Shown: piece by piece, positions 33,420 through 41,659 of the stretch
Numbering within the stretch: position 1 is the stretch's first letter
Layout: the number at the start of each line of letters is the position of its first letter
Origin: an uncultured Poribacteria bacterium
GTDB lineage: Bacteria; Poribacteria; WGA-4E; WGA-3G
Reading direction: 5' to 3'
Assembly (NCBI GenBank): GCA_951828515.1
Contig: OX639992.1
Location: 434,001 to 498,000 of the forward strand
DNA length: 64,000 bases
Position numbers and translations under genes: made by a program
The notes under the pieces: generated by a model
What the model was told of the DNA's origin: nothing
The model's database searches: none
What the model saw: the letters and a program-made list of their open reading frames with translations, nothing else

Positions 33420-34136
33420 CTACGTAAAGAATTCCTCGTTATGAGGTCGGACATCGACTTCAAATGTCCATGCGCTTCGTTCCTGCTGGACTAAAGCCCA
33501 ATAGGTGTCGGCAATCGCATCGGGTTCAAGAAGTGGTTCATTCTCCGAGAGTTTATAGCGTTGCCGCACACCCGGTGTATCAATAACGCCGTCAACGATA
33601 ACATGCGCGACATGGATACCATGAGGACCGACTTCGCGAGCGAGTGCGGATGCTAAGCCTCGCGTTGCATACTTCGCACTGCTGAACGCCAACGCACCTG
33701 CTCTGCCACGGATAGCAGAGGTCGCACCTGTAAAGAGAATACTCCCGCCACCTTTTTTGAGCATTCCCGGAACGACCTGTTTTGAACAGAGGAACCCACC
33801 GAGCGTGCAGACGCGCCACGCCGCCTCAAACGCTTCGGGTGTGAGATCTGCGAAACTTCCCCAAGCTGCGTTTGCGGCATGATTCACTAAGATATCGGGA
33901 TCACCGAGTTCTTCTCGAATACGAGCGAAACTCTCTGATACCTGCTCAGCGTCAGCAATATCCGTGGGGATAGGAATGGCTGTGCGTCCGGATTTTCCCA
34001 ATCTCGTGGATAGATTTTTAATGTAGGCGGATGAGCGAGACAATAGTGCTACATTACATCCTTCGTTTACAAATTTACGGGCGAGTGCAGCCCCTAAACC
34101 GGGACCCACACCTGCAATGACTGCTATTTTTTCCAT
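33420..34136 (-). CDS. short-chain dehydrogenase/reductase with altered active site
   Basis: 238 residues. Cofactor motif AGVGPGLG (9-15 region) and NHAANAAWG correspond to TGxxxGxG and NNAG. The catalytic YxxxK is FSSAK (Phe151-Lys155): the proton-donating Tyr is replaced by Phe, although a Tyr follows at 156. The Ser is probably in TGATSAIRG. The protein may be a catalytically weak or non-redox SDR; alternatively Tyr156 takes over. The start is preceded by the leader repeat CCGCAAGGAAAAATTAAAGT, and upstream of it lies the 114-bp array. Confidence 0.8.
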   Translation of the reverse strand: MEKIAVIAGVGPGLGAALARKFVNEGCNVALLSRSSAYIKNLSTRLGKSGRTAIPIPTDIADAEQVSESFARIREELGDPDILVNHAANAAWGSFADLTPEAFEAAWRVCTLGGFLCSKQVVPGMLKKGGGSILFTGATSAIRGRAGALAFSSAKYATRGLASALAREVGPHGIHVAHVIVDGVIDTPGVRQRYKLSENEPLLEPDAIADTYWALVQQERSAWTFEVDVRPHNEEFFT

Positions 34137-34141
34137 ACTTT

Positions 34142-34830
34142 AATTTTTCCTTGCGGTTCGGTCAAGTGGATTAGTACGTTAGGTGTTTCTTTGCGTATAT
34201 CCGCCTGCGCCGATGTTGCAGGCTATGGGCTTGGATATAACGAAGTCCTTACTTCAATTTTTCCTTGCGGTTCGGTCAAGTGGATTCGTGCGTTAGGTGT
34301 TTCTTGGCGTATATCCGCCTGCGCCGATGTTGCAGGCTATGGGCTTGGATATAACGAAGTCCTTACTTCAATTTTTCCTTGCGGTTCGGTCAAGTGGATT
34401 CGTGCGTTAGGTGTTTCTTGGCGTATATCCGCCTGCGCCGATGTTGCAGGCTATGGGCTTGGATATAACGAAGTCCTTACTTCAATTTTTCCTTGCGGTT
34501 CGGTCAAGTGGATTCGTGCGTTAGGTGTTTCTTGGCGTATATCCGCCTGCGCCGATGTTGCAGGCTATGGGCTTGGATATAACGAAGTCCTTACTTCAAT
34601 TTTTCCTTGCGGTTCGGTCAAGTGGATTCGTGCGTTAGGTGTTTCTTGGCGTATATCCGCCTGCGCCGATGTTGCAGGCTATGGACTTGGATATAACGAA
34701 GTCCTTACTTCAATTTTTCCTTGCGGTTCGGTCAAGTGGATTCGTGCGTTAGGTGTTTCTTGGCGTATATCCGCCTGCGCCGATGTTGCAGGCTATGGAC
34801 TTGGATATAACGAAGTCCTTTTATCCAAGT
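34142..34830. repeat. six tandem 114-bp units upstream of the SDR gene
   Basis: The marker TTGCGG occurs at 34151, 34265, 34379, 34493, 34607 and 34721, exactly 114 apart. On the minus strand each unit ends with CCGCAAGGAAAAATTGAAG, the same leader type that immediately precedes the SDR start codon. Each unit also has the hairpin GCCTGCGCCGATGTTGCAGGC in shortened form GCCTGC/GCAGGC inside TATATCC/GGATATA arms. Units are almost identical (single changes such as ATGGGC/ATGGAC). The entire gap 34137-34846 is this array; the plus-strand open frame through it is an artefact of 114 being a multiple of three. Confidence 0.9.
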
Positions 34831-34846
34831 TTCCTCCTACAGAAGA

Positions 34847-36058
34847 TTATTCGTGTCTGAGAGCATCAATTGGATGAAGTTTCGCGGCTTTCCATGCGGG
34901 ATAGGCACCAAAAAAGATCCCTACCAACGCGCTGACAACAAAGGACAATATTCCGTACACCGGCGAGACAACGGTCCGCCATCCCCAAAGCGAAGGCACT
35001 ATTTCCGCACCGGCTATGCCGACCCCAATCCCAATAATCCCGCCAACGAGTGCCAACGACGTGGATTCAACAAGGAACTGAGCGAGGATATCAGAACGCT
35101 GTGCGCCAACGGCTTTCCGGAGTCCGATCTCTTTCGTCCGCTCGGTCACAGAGACGAGCATAATGTTCATAATACCGATGCCGCCAACAAGCAATGATAC
35201 CACGGCAATCCCTAAAATCATATTAGTGAAGGTTTGGCTCGACTCTTCCAAGGTCTCCATGAATTCTGCTTGGTTCCGAACGTGAAAGTCAAGTTCCTTA
35301 TTTGGTGCGATTTTGTGTTGCCTCCGAAGCAGTTCGGTTACCTCGGTTTCTGCGGACTCAAGGAGTTTGTCATCATTCGCCTGTATACTGATACTTGCGA
35401 GATAGTCCTCCCCGAAAACGCGTTTCATAGCGGTCGAATAGGGGATGAAAACCTGATCATCCGGGTTTCGCCATCCGCTGGCGCCCTTCTCCTTCATAAC
35501 CCCTAAGACGCGAAAACCCACATTCTTAATCTTAACGGTTTCGCCGACCGCTTCTGCCGTCTCAAAAAGGTTATCAACAACGGTTTTGCCGAGGACACAT
35601 ACACGTTCGCGGTATCGGATTTCACTGTCTGTAAAAAATCGCCCCTTTTCGACGGTAAAATTCGCGGTAACAAGGTACTCCGGGGATGTCCCGACGATGG
35701 TTGTGTTTACATTTTTATTTCGATACTTCACCTGTGCGCGGCTGCTCACCTCAGGAGTGACATAGCCAAAATTCTGTCCGCGCTCTTGTAACGCCTCCAT
35801 GTCTGCAACCGTGAGGCTTTTCCGGGCATCGGCAGAGCCGCGCCCTCGAGATCTACTTTGCCCTGGACGAACGGCGAGAATGTTCGCACCGAGTGTCTGA
35901 ATTCGTTCGGTGATGTCGGCTTTTGCACCTTCGCCAATTGAGGTCGTGGTTATAATTGCGCCGACACCGATGATCACCCCTAACATGGTCAACATAGATC
36001 GGAGTTTATTTGCCATTAAGGCACTCAATGCGTTTGTAAGACTTTCCAAAATACTCAT
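34847..36058 (-). CDS. MacB/FtsX-type ABC transporter permease
   Basis: 403 residues from the ATG at 36058 (GGGAGGAAACCC just upstream). One N-terminal transmembrane helix (LTMLGVIIGVGAIITTTSIG), a large periplasmic MacB core domain (about 45-265), then three C-terminal helices with the FtsX signature GGIGIMNIMLVSVTERTKEIGLRKAVGA in overlapping parts and KAAKLHPIDALRHE at the end. It should act as the inner-membrane permease of a tripartite MacA-MacB type system, with the adaptor encoded 77 bases upstream. No ATP-binding gene is next to it. Confidence 0.9.
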   Translation of the reverse strand: MSILESLTNALSALMANKLRSMLTMLGVIIGVGAIITTTSIGEGAKADITERIQTLGANILAVRPGQSRSRGRGSADARKSLTVADMEALQERGQNFGYVTPEVSSRAQVKYRNKNVNTTIVGTSPEYLVTANFTVEKGRFFTDSEIRYRERVCVLGKTVVDNLFETAEAVGETVKIKNVGFRVLGVMKEKGASGWRNPDDQVFIPYSTAMKRVFGEDYLASISIQANDDKLLESAETEVTELLRRQHKIAPNKELDFHVRNQAEFMETLEESSQTFTNMILGIAVVSLLVGGIGIMNIMLVSVTERTKEIGLRKAVGAQRSDILAQFLVESTSLALVGGIIGIGVGIAGAEIVPSLWGWRTVVSPVYGILSFVVSALVGIFFGAYPAWKAAKLHPIDALRHE

Positions 36059-36096
36059 AGGGTTTCCTCCCTGTACCATTCAACTAAAAATGTGTC

Positions 36097-36118
36097 GGGA
36101 ATCGGAGTTTCCTTCTAC
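36097..36118 (+). repeat. REP hairpin between adaptor and permease genes
   Basis: GGGAATCGGAGTTTCC + TTCTAC, one of five members of this class (others at 15857, 43275, 48224, 52021). Confidence 0.6.
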
Positions 36119-36135
36119 AAGCCGACTGATAGTGG

Positions 36136-38208
36136 CTATCGTCCTCTGCCGCCACCGCCAGTCATTCGACGCATTGTGGACGCTGGGTTCTGCATCATGC
36201 GTCGCCGCCAATCAGCGTTACCGCCACCGCCACCGCCACCGCCACCGCCACCGATTGCGACGATATCACCCTCAGTAAGCCCTGAGATGATTTCGATCTT
36301 GTCGAAACTGCTGACCCCTGTTACGATCGGTTGCGGACGTCCGGGTTGCCCGTCTTCACCAACCATCCTGACCATTTTCCTGCCGCGCATATCAAGGACT
36401 GCTTCCGCAGGAAGGGTAAGAATGTCCATTCTGTTGACAGCGGAGATCTGGACACCGGCGTTCATGCCGGGTTTGAGGAACGGTATCTTTGCCTCCTCTG
36501 TCTCCGCGGCTTCGGGTTGCGTTGGTGCTTCAGCGATAGGTGTGTCCTCAAAAAACCCACCGAAAAGCCCACCAAAACTATCATCTCCCGTCTCCTCTTC
36601 CTTCGCAACAGGTTGCTCCTGTGTCGGTTGCGCGGGTGTTTCTTGGGTAGTCGGTCTTGATCTTTCACCGGCACCGCCGCCTTCTGCCTGACGCTGCTGA
36701 CGCATTGCTCGGAAACGTTCGCGCTGTTCTTCGGTCATATTTGCCATGTCGGGACGGGTACCGCCGCCTTGCCATCTTCCGGCACCAGCCCTCATCCCTT
36801 GCTGTGTTGCTGAAGCTTCCACATTTTTCAATTCAGAGGTTACCTCAAAGGTTGTCACGTTCTGAATGGACACTCCTTGCGGCGCGATTTTCAAAACTTC
36901 CCCCTGAAACGGCGTATCGGGATAGGCTTCAACTGTGATGGTCACAGGTTGTCCTATCTCCACCTTACCGATGTCGGTTTCATCAACCTCTGTTACGACA
37001 TAAACAGTATCAAGATCTGCCATGGTGACGAGCGTCTGTCCTTCTTCTGAGGCGAGTGAAGAGAGGCGCGAAGTAATCACCTGTCCTTCTTCGACGAGTT
37101 TTTCGAGGATCGTTCCAGAGATGGGTGCCTTGATGATCGTATCATCGTATTCAATTTGACGGAGTTCCAGCTGCGTTTCACTGCGTGTGACCGATGAGCG
37201 TGCGGTCTCCAGATCACGTTGTTTACGCTCAATCTGTTTCTGGTTTGCCTGTGCGAGTTTCAAAGATTCTTCGGCTTGGACAATTCGCTGCTGCTGCAGC
37301 TCAATATCCATGTCTCGCGTGGCTTCAGCGTCCACTCTTTCCTCGGCGACCTCAAGATTGAATTCCGCCTTTCTAATATCGGCTTGTCCCAATTCGAGTT
37401 CAGCTTCAGTGGCAGGTCTCTCAACCAGTTTCAGGTTTTCTTCAGCAGATCGATGCCGCGCCTGCGCCGATTTAAGTTGCGCCTGTGAAGATTCCAATGA
37501 CGCTTGTGAAATGAGTTCCTTTTCGTAAAGTTTCTGGTTCCTCTCATGCTCTGCTTTTACCAATTCTAAGTTAGCACTCTCCTGCTCCAAGGAGGATTTT
37601 GCGCGCTGCTTATTTTCTTCTCGCACTTCATCAGAGGTTAGCAGTTTATACCGAATCTTGGAGATGTTAAGGTTGTTTTTGGCGTCCATTATACCGCGGG
37701 CATTCGCTATCTTTTCAAGACGAATCTCCTCCTTCAATTGGATGAGCCGTTGTTTGGCTTCAGCAAGAGACTCCTCCGACTGACGGATCTGGATTGCCGA
37801 CTGCTCCTTCTGGAGTTCAAAATCAATTTCTGCTTGTTGCAAACGCGCTTGCGCGGATCTCAGATCTGCCTGCGCTTGCTCTAAACTAATTTGGACGTAA
37901 GTGGTTTCGATGACAGCGATGATCTCATCCTTCTCAACGTAATCGCCGGCGTCAACCCTGAGTTCCAAAATTTTTCCACTGGCTTTGGAACTGACTTTGA
38001 CAATATTCAAGGGCTTGATGGTCCCAGTTGCGTCAATTGTCACCTCAATGTCACCGCGTTCAACCGCTGCAGTTTTTACTTCAGGCGTTTCAGCATTATT
38101 ATTTCCATCTGAGTTTGTAAAGACGATGCGTCCCACGGCAACAGCGGCTACCACCAATACCACCGCCCCGACAATCGCAATAATTTTCCATTTTCCTAAT
38201 CCTAACAT
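36136..38208 (-). CDS. periplasmic adaptor (membrane fusion) protein with an unusual insertion
   Basis: 690 residues, about 250 longer than ordinary MacA/HlyD adaptors. One N-terminal membrane anchor (WKIIAIVGAVVLVVAAVAVG), lipoyl half-motif GDIEVTIDATGTIKPLNIVKVSS, a very long coiled coil (about 95-370, with alternating charged heptads), second lipoyl half and beta-barrel (APISGTILEKLVEEGQV). A low-complexity insert (about 470-590, rich in Gly, Arg, Gln, Glu and Pro) splits the beta-barrel region, and the C-terminus carries 11 glycines in a row followed by Arg/Met-rich sequence. The DNA for the glycines is a CCACCG microsatellite at 36220-36251. Upstream gene of the permease. Confidence 0.85.
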   Translation of the reverse strand: MLGLGKWKIIAIVGAVVLVVAAVAVGRIVFTNSDGNNNAETPEVKTAAVERGDIEVTIDATGTIKPLNIVKVSSKASGKILELRVDAGDYVEKDEIIAVIETTYVQISLEQAQADLRSAQARLQQAEIDFELQKEQSAIQIRQSEESLAEAKQRLIQLKEEIRLEKIANARGIMDAKNNLNISKIRYKLLTSDEVREENKQRAKSSLEQESANLELVKAEHERNQKLYEKELISQASLESSQAQLKSAQARHRSAEENLKLVERPATEAELELGQADIRKAEFNLEVAEERVDAEATRDMDIELQQQRIVQAEESLKLAQANQKQIERKQRDLETARSSVTRSETQLELRQIEYDDTIIKAPISGTILEKLVEEGQVITSRLSSLASEEGQTLVTMADLDTVYVVTEVDETDIGKVEIGQPVTITVEAYPDTPFQGEVLKIAPQGVSIQNVTTFEVTSELKNVEASATQQGMRAGAGRWQGGGTRPDMANMTEEQRERFRAMRQQRQAEGGGAGERSRPTTQETPAQPTQEQPVAKEEETGDDSFGGLFGGFFEDTPIAEAPTQPEAAETEEAKIPFLKPGMNAGVQISAVNRMDILTLPAEAVLDMRGRKMVRMVGEDGQPGRPQPIVTGVSSFDKIEIISGLTEGDIVAIGGGGGGGGGGGNADWRRRMMQNPASTMRRMTGGGGRGR

Positions 38209-38341
38209 GGAGACTTCCTCCTGACCTTAATCAGCGTGAAAAGGTATAATATGTCCTTCCGTGGCACTCTCGTTCGCTAAGAAGTGTTTAAGTTAGTCAG
38301 ATCCGCACGAGAAAGGTTCGGCTTTTTGGTGCATTTGACTT

Positions 38342-39355
38342 CTACAGTCGTGGCATATCGACTGCACTGTCTCGCCGTTCATGCATGTTCTTTTCCATCG
38401 CTTCGGGGTACCGATCTGGCAGATGTGAAATCTCATTGAGCTTTTGGAGCGCCTCCCCTTCAAGTCGCCATCCAGCTGCACCGAGGTTATCGCGCAAATG
38501 TCCTGTGTGCCTTGCACCTACAATCACGGAAGTCATTGCTCGCTGTTCAAGGACCCACCGCAGTGCGACCTGCGCGGGACTATGTCCAAGTTCCTCAGAA
38601 ACTTCAAGGAGTGCGTGTAATATTTCATCGGCATTTTCTGCGAAATAGCGTTCCGGGTATGCCCACCCTTCAGCGGATCGCGTTCCGCCTTGTGTGCGTT
38701 CGCCTGGCTTGTATTTACCAGAGAGGAACCCACCCGCTAACGGACTCCATACGACGACCCCAAGTCCTTTGAGGTCGCAGAGCGGCACAATCTCCTGCTC
38801 TATGTCCCGGACGACGAGACTGTATTGCGGTTGATAGCATGCAAAGCGTGCCCAATTATTGGTATCGCTGAGCCATAACGCTTCGGACAACCGCCACGCT
38901 TGGTAGTTGCTACACGCCGTATAGCGAACCTTCCCCTGCCGGACGAGATCGTCCAGTGCTTGAAGCATCTCCTCTAACGGTGTTTGTGTGTCAACGTGGT
39001 GTATATAATAGATGTCCACATAGTCCATCTGAAGACGTTTGAGGCTATCGTCAATCGCCTGCATGATATGCACGCGAGACATCCCGGAATCGTTGGGACC
39101 GGTACCCATCGGGTTGGAAAACTTCGTCGCGACGACCGCATCGCGCCGCCTACCCTTGAGTGCTTTGCCGAGAAGTATTTCGGATTCGCCATCGGCATAA
39201 GAATTTGCTGTATCAAAAAAGTTGACACCGGCATCCAGAGCGAGATCCACCATGCGGTTTGTTTCCGCCTCGTCGGCTCCATGCCCAAAGGTCATCGTCC
39301 CTAAACAGATTTCGGATACCTTAATTCCGCTTTTTCCCAATCGTCTATATTCCAC
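38342..39355 (-). CDS. aldo/keto reductase
   Basis: 337 residues starting with GTG at 39355, seven bases behind GGAGGG. The tetrad Asp48 (NFFDTANSY), Tyr53, Lys78 (VVATKFS) and His119 (IYYIHHVD) is complete. Same subgroup as the gene at 61109 (YghZ/Kv-beta-like AKR). Reduces an aldehyde or ketone sugar with NADPH. Next gene upstream (GNAT) stands 17 bases away on the same strand. Confidence 0.9.
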   Translation of the reverse strand: MEYRRLGKSGIKVSEICLGTMTFGHGADEAETNRMVDLALDAGVNFFDTANSYADGESEILLGKALKGRRRDAVVATKFSNPMGTGPNDSGMSRVHIMQAIDDSLKRLQMDYVDIYYIHHVDTQTPLEEMLQALDDLVRQGKVRYTACSNYQAWRLSEALWLSDTNNWARFACYQPQYSLVVRDIEQEIVPLCDLKGLGVVVWSPLAGGFLSGKYKPGERTQGGTRSAEGWAYPERYFAENADEILHALLEVSEELGHSPAQVALRWVLEQRAMTSVIVGARHTGHLRDNLGAAGWRLEGEALQKLNEISHLPDRYPEAMEKNMHERRDSAVDMPRL

Positions 39356-39372
39356 GTTTTCCCTCCGTATAG

Positions 39373-39849
39373 TTAGATACTACCTTCTTGAAGAATCAGA
39401 TACCTTTCACCGGAATCGCCCGTCCTTGCTTCATGTTTCCAATCAACGAAACCCAAACTTTCATAGAGTCGCGCGGCAGCTTCATTTTTCCTATCATGGC
39501 TCGTTGCAATTCGCTCGACTTCTGGATGTAATTTCAATCTGCGTATCACTTCAATCATAGCGGCTCTGCCATATCCTCTCTTTTGAAACTTTTCGTCTAT
39601 CATCAAGCGTAAGATGAAGCCGCGGGCATTGCTAATACCATACATTACGAATCCTACCATAGATGGATTCGCTCGGTAATGGGCATCTGCGTCATAAATG
39701 CCGAAAGGATGATAGATTGGACTGACAGCCGCCTGGGCAAGGGAGTATATATTGGGGGCAACAAATTCCTTTTGATGATTAGCCACCTTTAGGGAAACAC
39801 ACTCATCAAGAGTCTCCGGCGTAATGCGCATGAGGGATACTTTCGCCAT
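39373..39849 (-). CDS. GNAT-family acetyltransferase
   Basis: 158 residues. Acetyl-CoA motif IDEKFQKRGYGRAAMIEVI (KRGYGRA), followed by AASHD-like IATSHDRKNEAAARLYESLGF, both diagnostic of GNAT. Resembles SpeG/diamine-type acetyltransferases (EFVAPNIYSLAQA near the start). AAAGGAGG precedes the ATG. Lies in a run with the AKR and Gfo/Idh genes. Confidence 0.88.
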   Translation of the reverse strand: MAKVSLMRITPETLDECVSLKVANHQKEFVAPNIYSLAQAAVSPIYHPFGIYDADAHYRANPSMVGFVMYGISNARGFILRLMIDEKFQKRGYGRAAMIEVIRRLKLHPEVERIATSHDRKNEAAARLYESLGFVDWKHEARTGDSGERYLILQEGSI

Positions 39850-39880
39850 TTAGCCTCCTTTTTTACGACTTTAGCTTTTA

Positions 39881-40924
39881 CTAAACAGCAACAGGCTCGC
39901 CTTCAGAACGGAGTCCCGCTTCGTAGACCTTCATCACTTCCAGCGCAAACTCAAGCGATCCCTGTTTTGCTGGCTTGCCTTCCAGAATGCAGTCACAAAA
40001 ATATCGCATCTCTTGGTAGAAACCTTGTATGAAAAGCCCTTTGTTTTCGAGGGTACCGAGACTGTATTGGGGTTCCCAGACGATGGCACCACTGTCAAAA
40101 CCTTCAGGGACATAACTGGTGCTACCGCTGTAATTGAAGGACATGCCGCGTTGCAATAAAACCTGTGTGCTGTTCCGAATTTCGGCGTGGCATCCGTCAC
40201 CAAAAAATTGATAAAGTTCAGAAGGCTGTCCATGTCTCGCACCATCAGCAAGATGAAAATTTCCGAGTGCCCCACTTTCGTATTCCATGATACACACGCC
40301 ACCGCCCCGTTGTCCTCGGCGGACAGTCACAGCTGAAACCTTTCCACCCACTGCTACAAACAGAGACAGCGGATGGCAACCGTTTTGGAGCCAATTCGTA
40401 TGCTCTCTCTCACGTAACACACGCTTCCCATCTTCCGCAATCGTCATCGGATAGACTCCCAAAATGCTTCGTAAGGGACCGTACTCATCGGTTGCGAAGA
40501 TTTCGATAATCTTCTGTGTCGCAGGCATGAACGCTTTTTTGAAACCGACAACGACGACGCGATCTTTCCGGTGCCGGATCATCTCTGAGACTTCGGCGGC
40601 AAACATTCCGGGCGGCTTTTCCATCCAGACATGCATACCGGCGTCTAACGCTTCACAGGCCAATTCGGGGTGAAGACGTGGCGGTGCACAGAGAAAGATT
40701 GCGTCCAGTTCTTCGTTACGAAACATCTCCGCCATACTCGGATAACACGCCTGCACACCGTATTGTTCGGCAGTGACACGGGCGCGATCAATATCAAGAT
40801 CACACAATGCTTTAAGCCGAATCGGGAGAAATGTCAACGTCGGTAGGACATTGCGATAGCCGTGTGAACCGACCCCGACGACAGCGACGTTCAGTCTTTT
40901 CTCAAATTCTCTCTGATAACTCAT
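39881..40924 (-). CDS. Gfo/Idh/MocA-family oxidoreductase
   Basis: 347 residues. Rossmann motif [14 protein letters not shown] (GxGxxG form GVGSHG), the EKP motif [13 protein letters not shown] and the C-terminal domain with [21 protein letters not shown](P)-dependent oxidation of a sugar is expected. The start codon at 40924 follows the leader repeat CCGCAAGGTAAAATTAAAAG, and a second unit of the same repeat lies 112 bases upstream (41041). Confidence 0.9.
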   Translation of the reverse strand: MSYQREFEKRLNVAVVGVGSHGYRNVLPTLTFLPIRLKALCDLDIDRARVTAEQYGVQACYPSMAEMFRNEELDAIFLCAPPRLHPELACEALDAGMHVWMEKPPGMFAAEVSEMIRHRKDRVVVVGFKKAFMPATQKIIEIFATDEYGPLRSILGVYPMTIAEDGKRVLREREHTNWLQNGCHPLSLFVAVGGKVSAVTVRRGQRGGGVCIMEYESGALGNFHLADGARHGQPSELYQFFGDGCHAEIRNSTQVLLQRGMSFNYSGSTSYVPEGFDSGAIVWEPQYSLGTLENKGLFIQGFYQEMRYFCDCILEGKPAKQGSLEFALEVMKVYEAGLRSEGEPVAV

Positions 40925-41140
40925 CTTTTAATTTTACCTTGCGGTTCGGTCAGGCGAACTGGGGAGTTGATGTTCTTCCCGTAGACACGCTTTCCACTTC
41001 GTTACAAGCTACGAACTTAGAACTAATTTTCTCTGATCCTTTAATTTACCTTGCGGTTCGGTCAGGCGAACTGGGGAGTTGATGTTCTTCCCGTAGACAC
41101 GCTTTCCACTTCGTTACAAGCTGCGTCCTTGTGGCTAATT
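40925..41140 (-). repeat. leader-type repeat, two tandem units of about 112 bp
   Basis: TTGCGG stands at 40939 and 41051. Each unit, read on the minus strand, ends CCGCAAGGTAAA(A)TTAAA. The first runs into the ATG of the Gfo/Idh gene. The inner part (GGCGAACTGGGGAGTTGATG) differs from the 34-kb units. Confidence 0.75.
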
Positions 41141-41179
41141 TTACGCTACAATTTCTGTGTAGTTTGTACCACTGTAGGA

Positions 41180-41203
41180 CGCAGACTAACAGTCTACGCT
41201 ACA
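41180..41203 (+). repeat. REP hairpin CGCAGACTAACAGTCTACG + CTAC
   Basis: Relative of the 45-bp units at 13964 with other stem bases (AGACT/AGTCT instead of AAACTA/TAGTTT). Confidence 0.55.
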
Positions 41204-41242
41204 ATAGAGACGTTCAAGTACTTATGGACTTCACTATAATAT

Positions 41243-41630
41243 GACTTACGCAAGGCGCAATGAATTGCGCTACTACGAACCGGATCGCCTTTGAGAAAAT
41301 CATGTGTTTACAATACGCAAGACGCAATGAATTGCGCTACTACGAACCGGATCGCCTTCGAGAAATCATGTGTTTACAATACGCAAGACGCAATGAATTG
41401 CGCTACTACGAACCGGATCGCCTTCGAGAAATCATGTGTTTACAATACGCAAGACGCAATGAATTGCGCTACTACGAACCGGATCGCCTTCGAGAAATCA
41501 TGTGTTTACAATACGCAAGACGCAATGAATTGCGCTACTACGAACCGGATCGCCTTCGAGAAATCATGTGTTTACAAAAGGTTTAAGTTTGTAGTAAGGT
41601 GATTTATCGCTTGTTTGTGTAAGTCCTATA
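41243..41630. repeat. element with GACTTACGCA ends enclosing five tandem 66-bp REP units
   Basis: Left end GACTTACGCA at 41243, right end GTGTAAGTCC at about 41617-41626 (inverse, one change). Inside, GCAATGAATTGC starts at 41257, 41324, 41390, 41456 and 41522; the first interval is 67, the rest 66. Each unit has hairpin CGCAAT-GA-ATTGCG followed directly by CTAC. Open frames across the array are artefacts. The ends match those of the element at 58178-58298. 41631-41645 is another TAATTTACTTTGCGG copy. Confidence 0.8.
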
Positions 41631-41659
41631 TAATTTACTTTGCGGTTAAGGCACAGGGG

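Noticed and set aside
34142-34830. CRISPR array
   Set aside because: 114-bp units without variable spacers.
34191-34877. Plus-strand open frame of 228 codons with a perfect 38-residue repeat
   Set aside because: It is produced by the 114-bp DNA array (114 = 3 x 38); there is no ribosome site, and the repeat is explained as leader DNA of the minus-strand SDR gene.
36092-36691. Proline-rich 199-codon plus-strand frame
   Set aside because: Antisense of the adaptor protein's Gly/Pro-rich region; low complexity keeps several frames open.
41257-41576. CRISPR array
   Set aside because: Units are identical along their full length (no unique spacers), contain a palindrome with CTAC foot, and there are no cas genes.
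41260-41602. Open frames with 22-residue repeats
   Set aside because: Artefact of the 66-bp tandem REP array; two frames are open at once and neither has a start signal.
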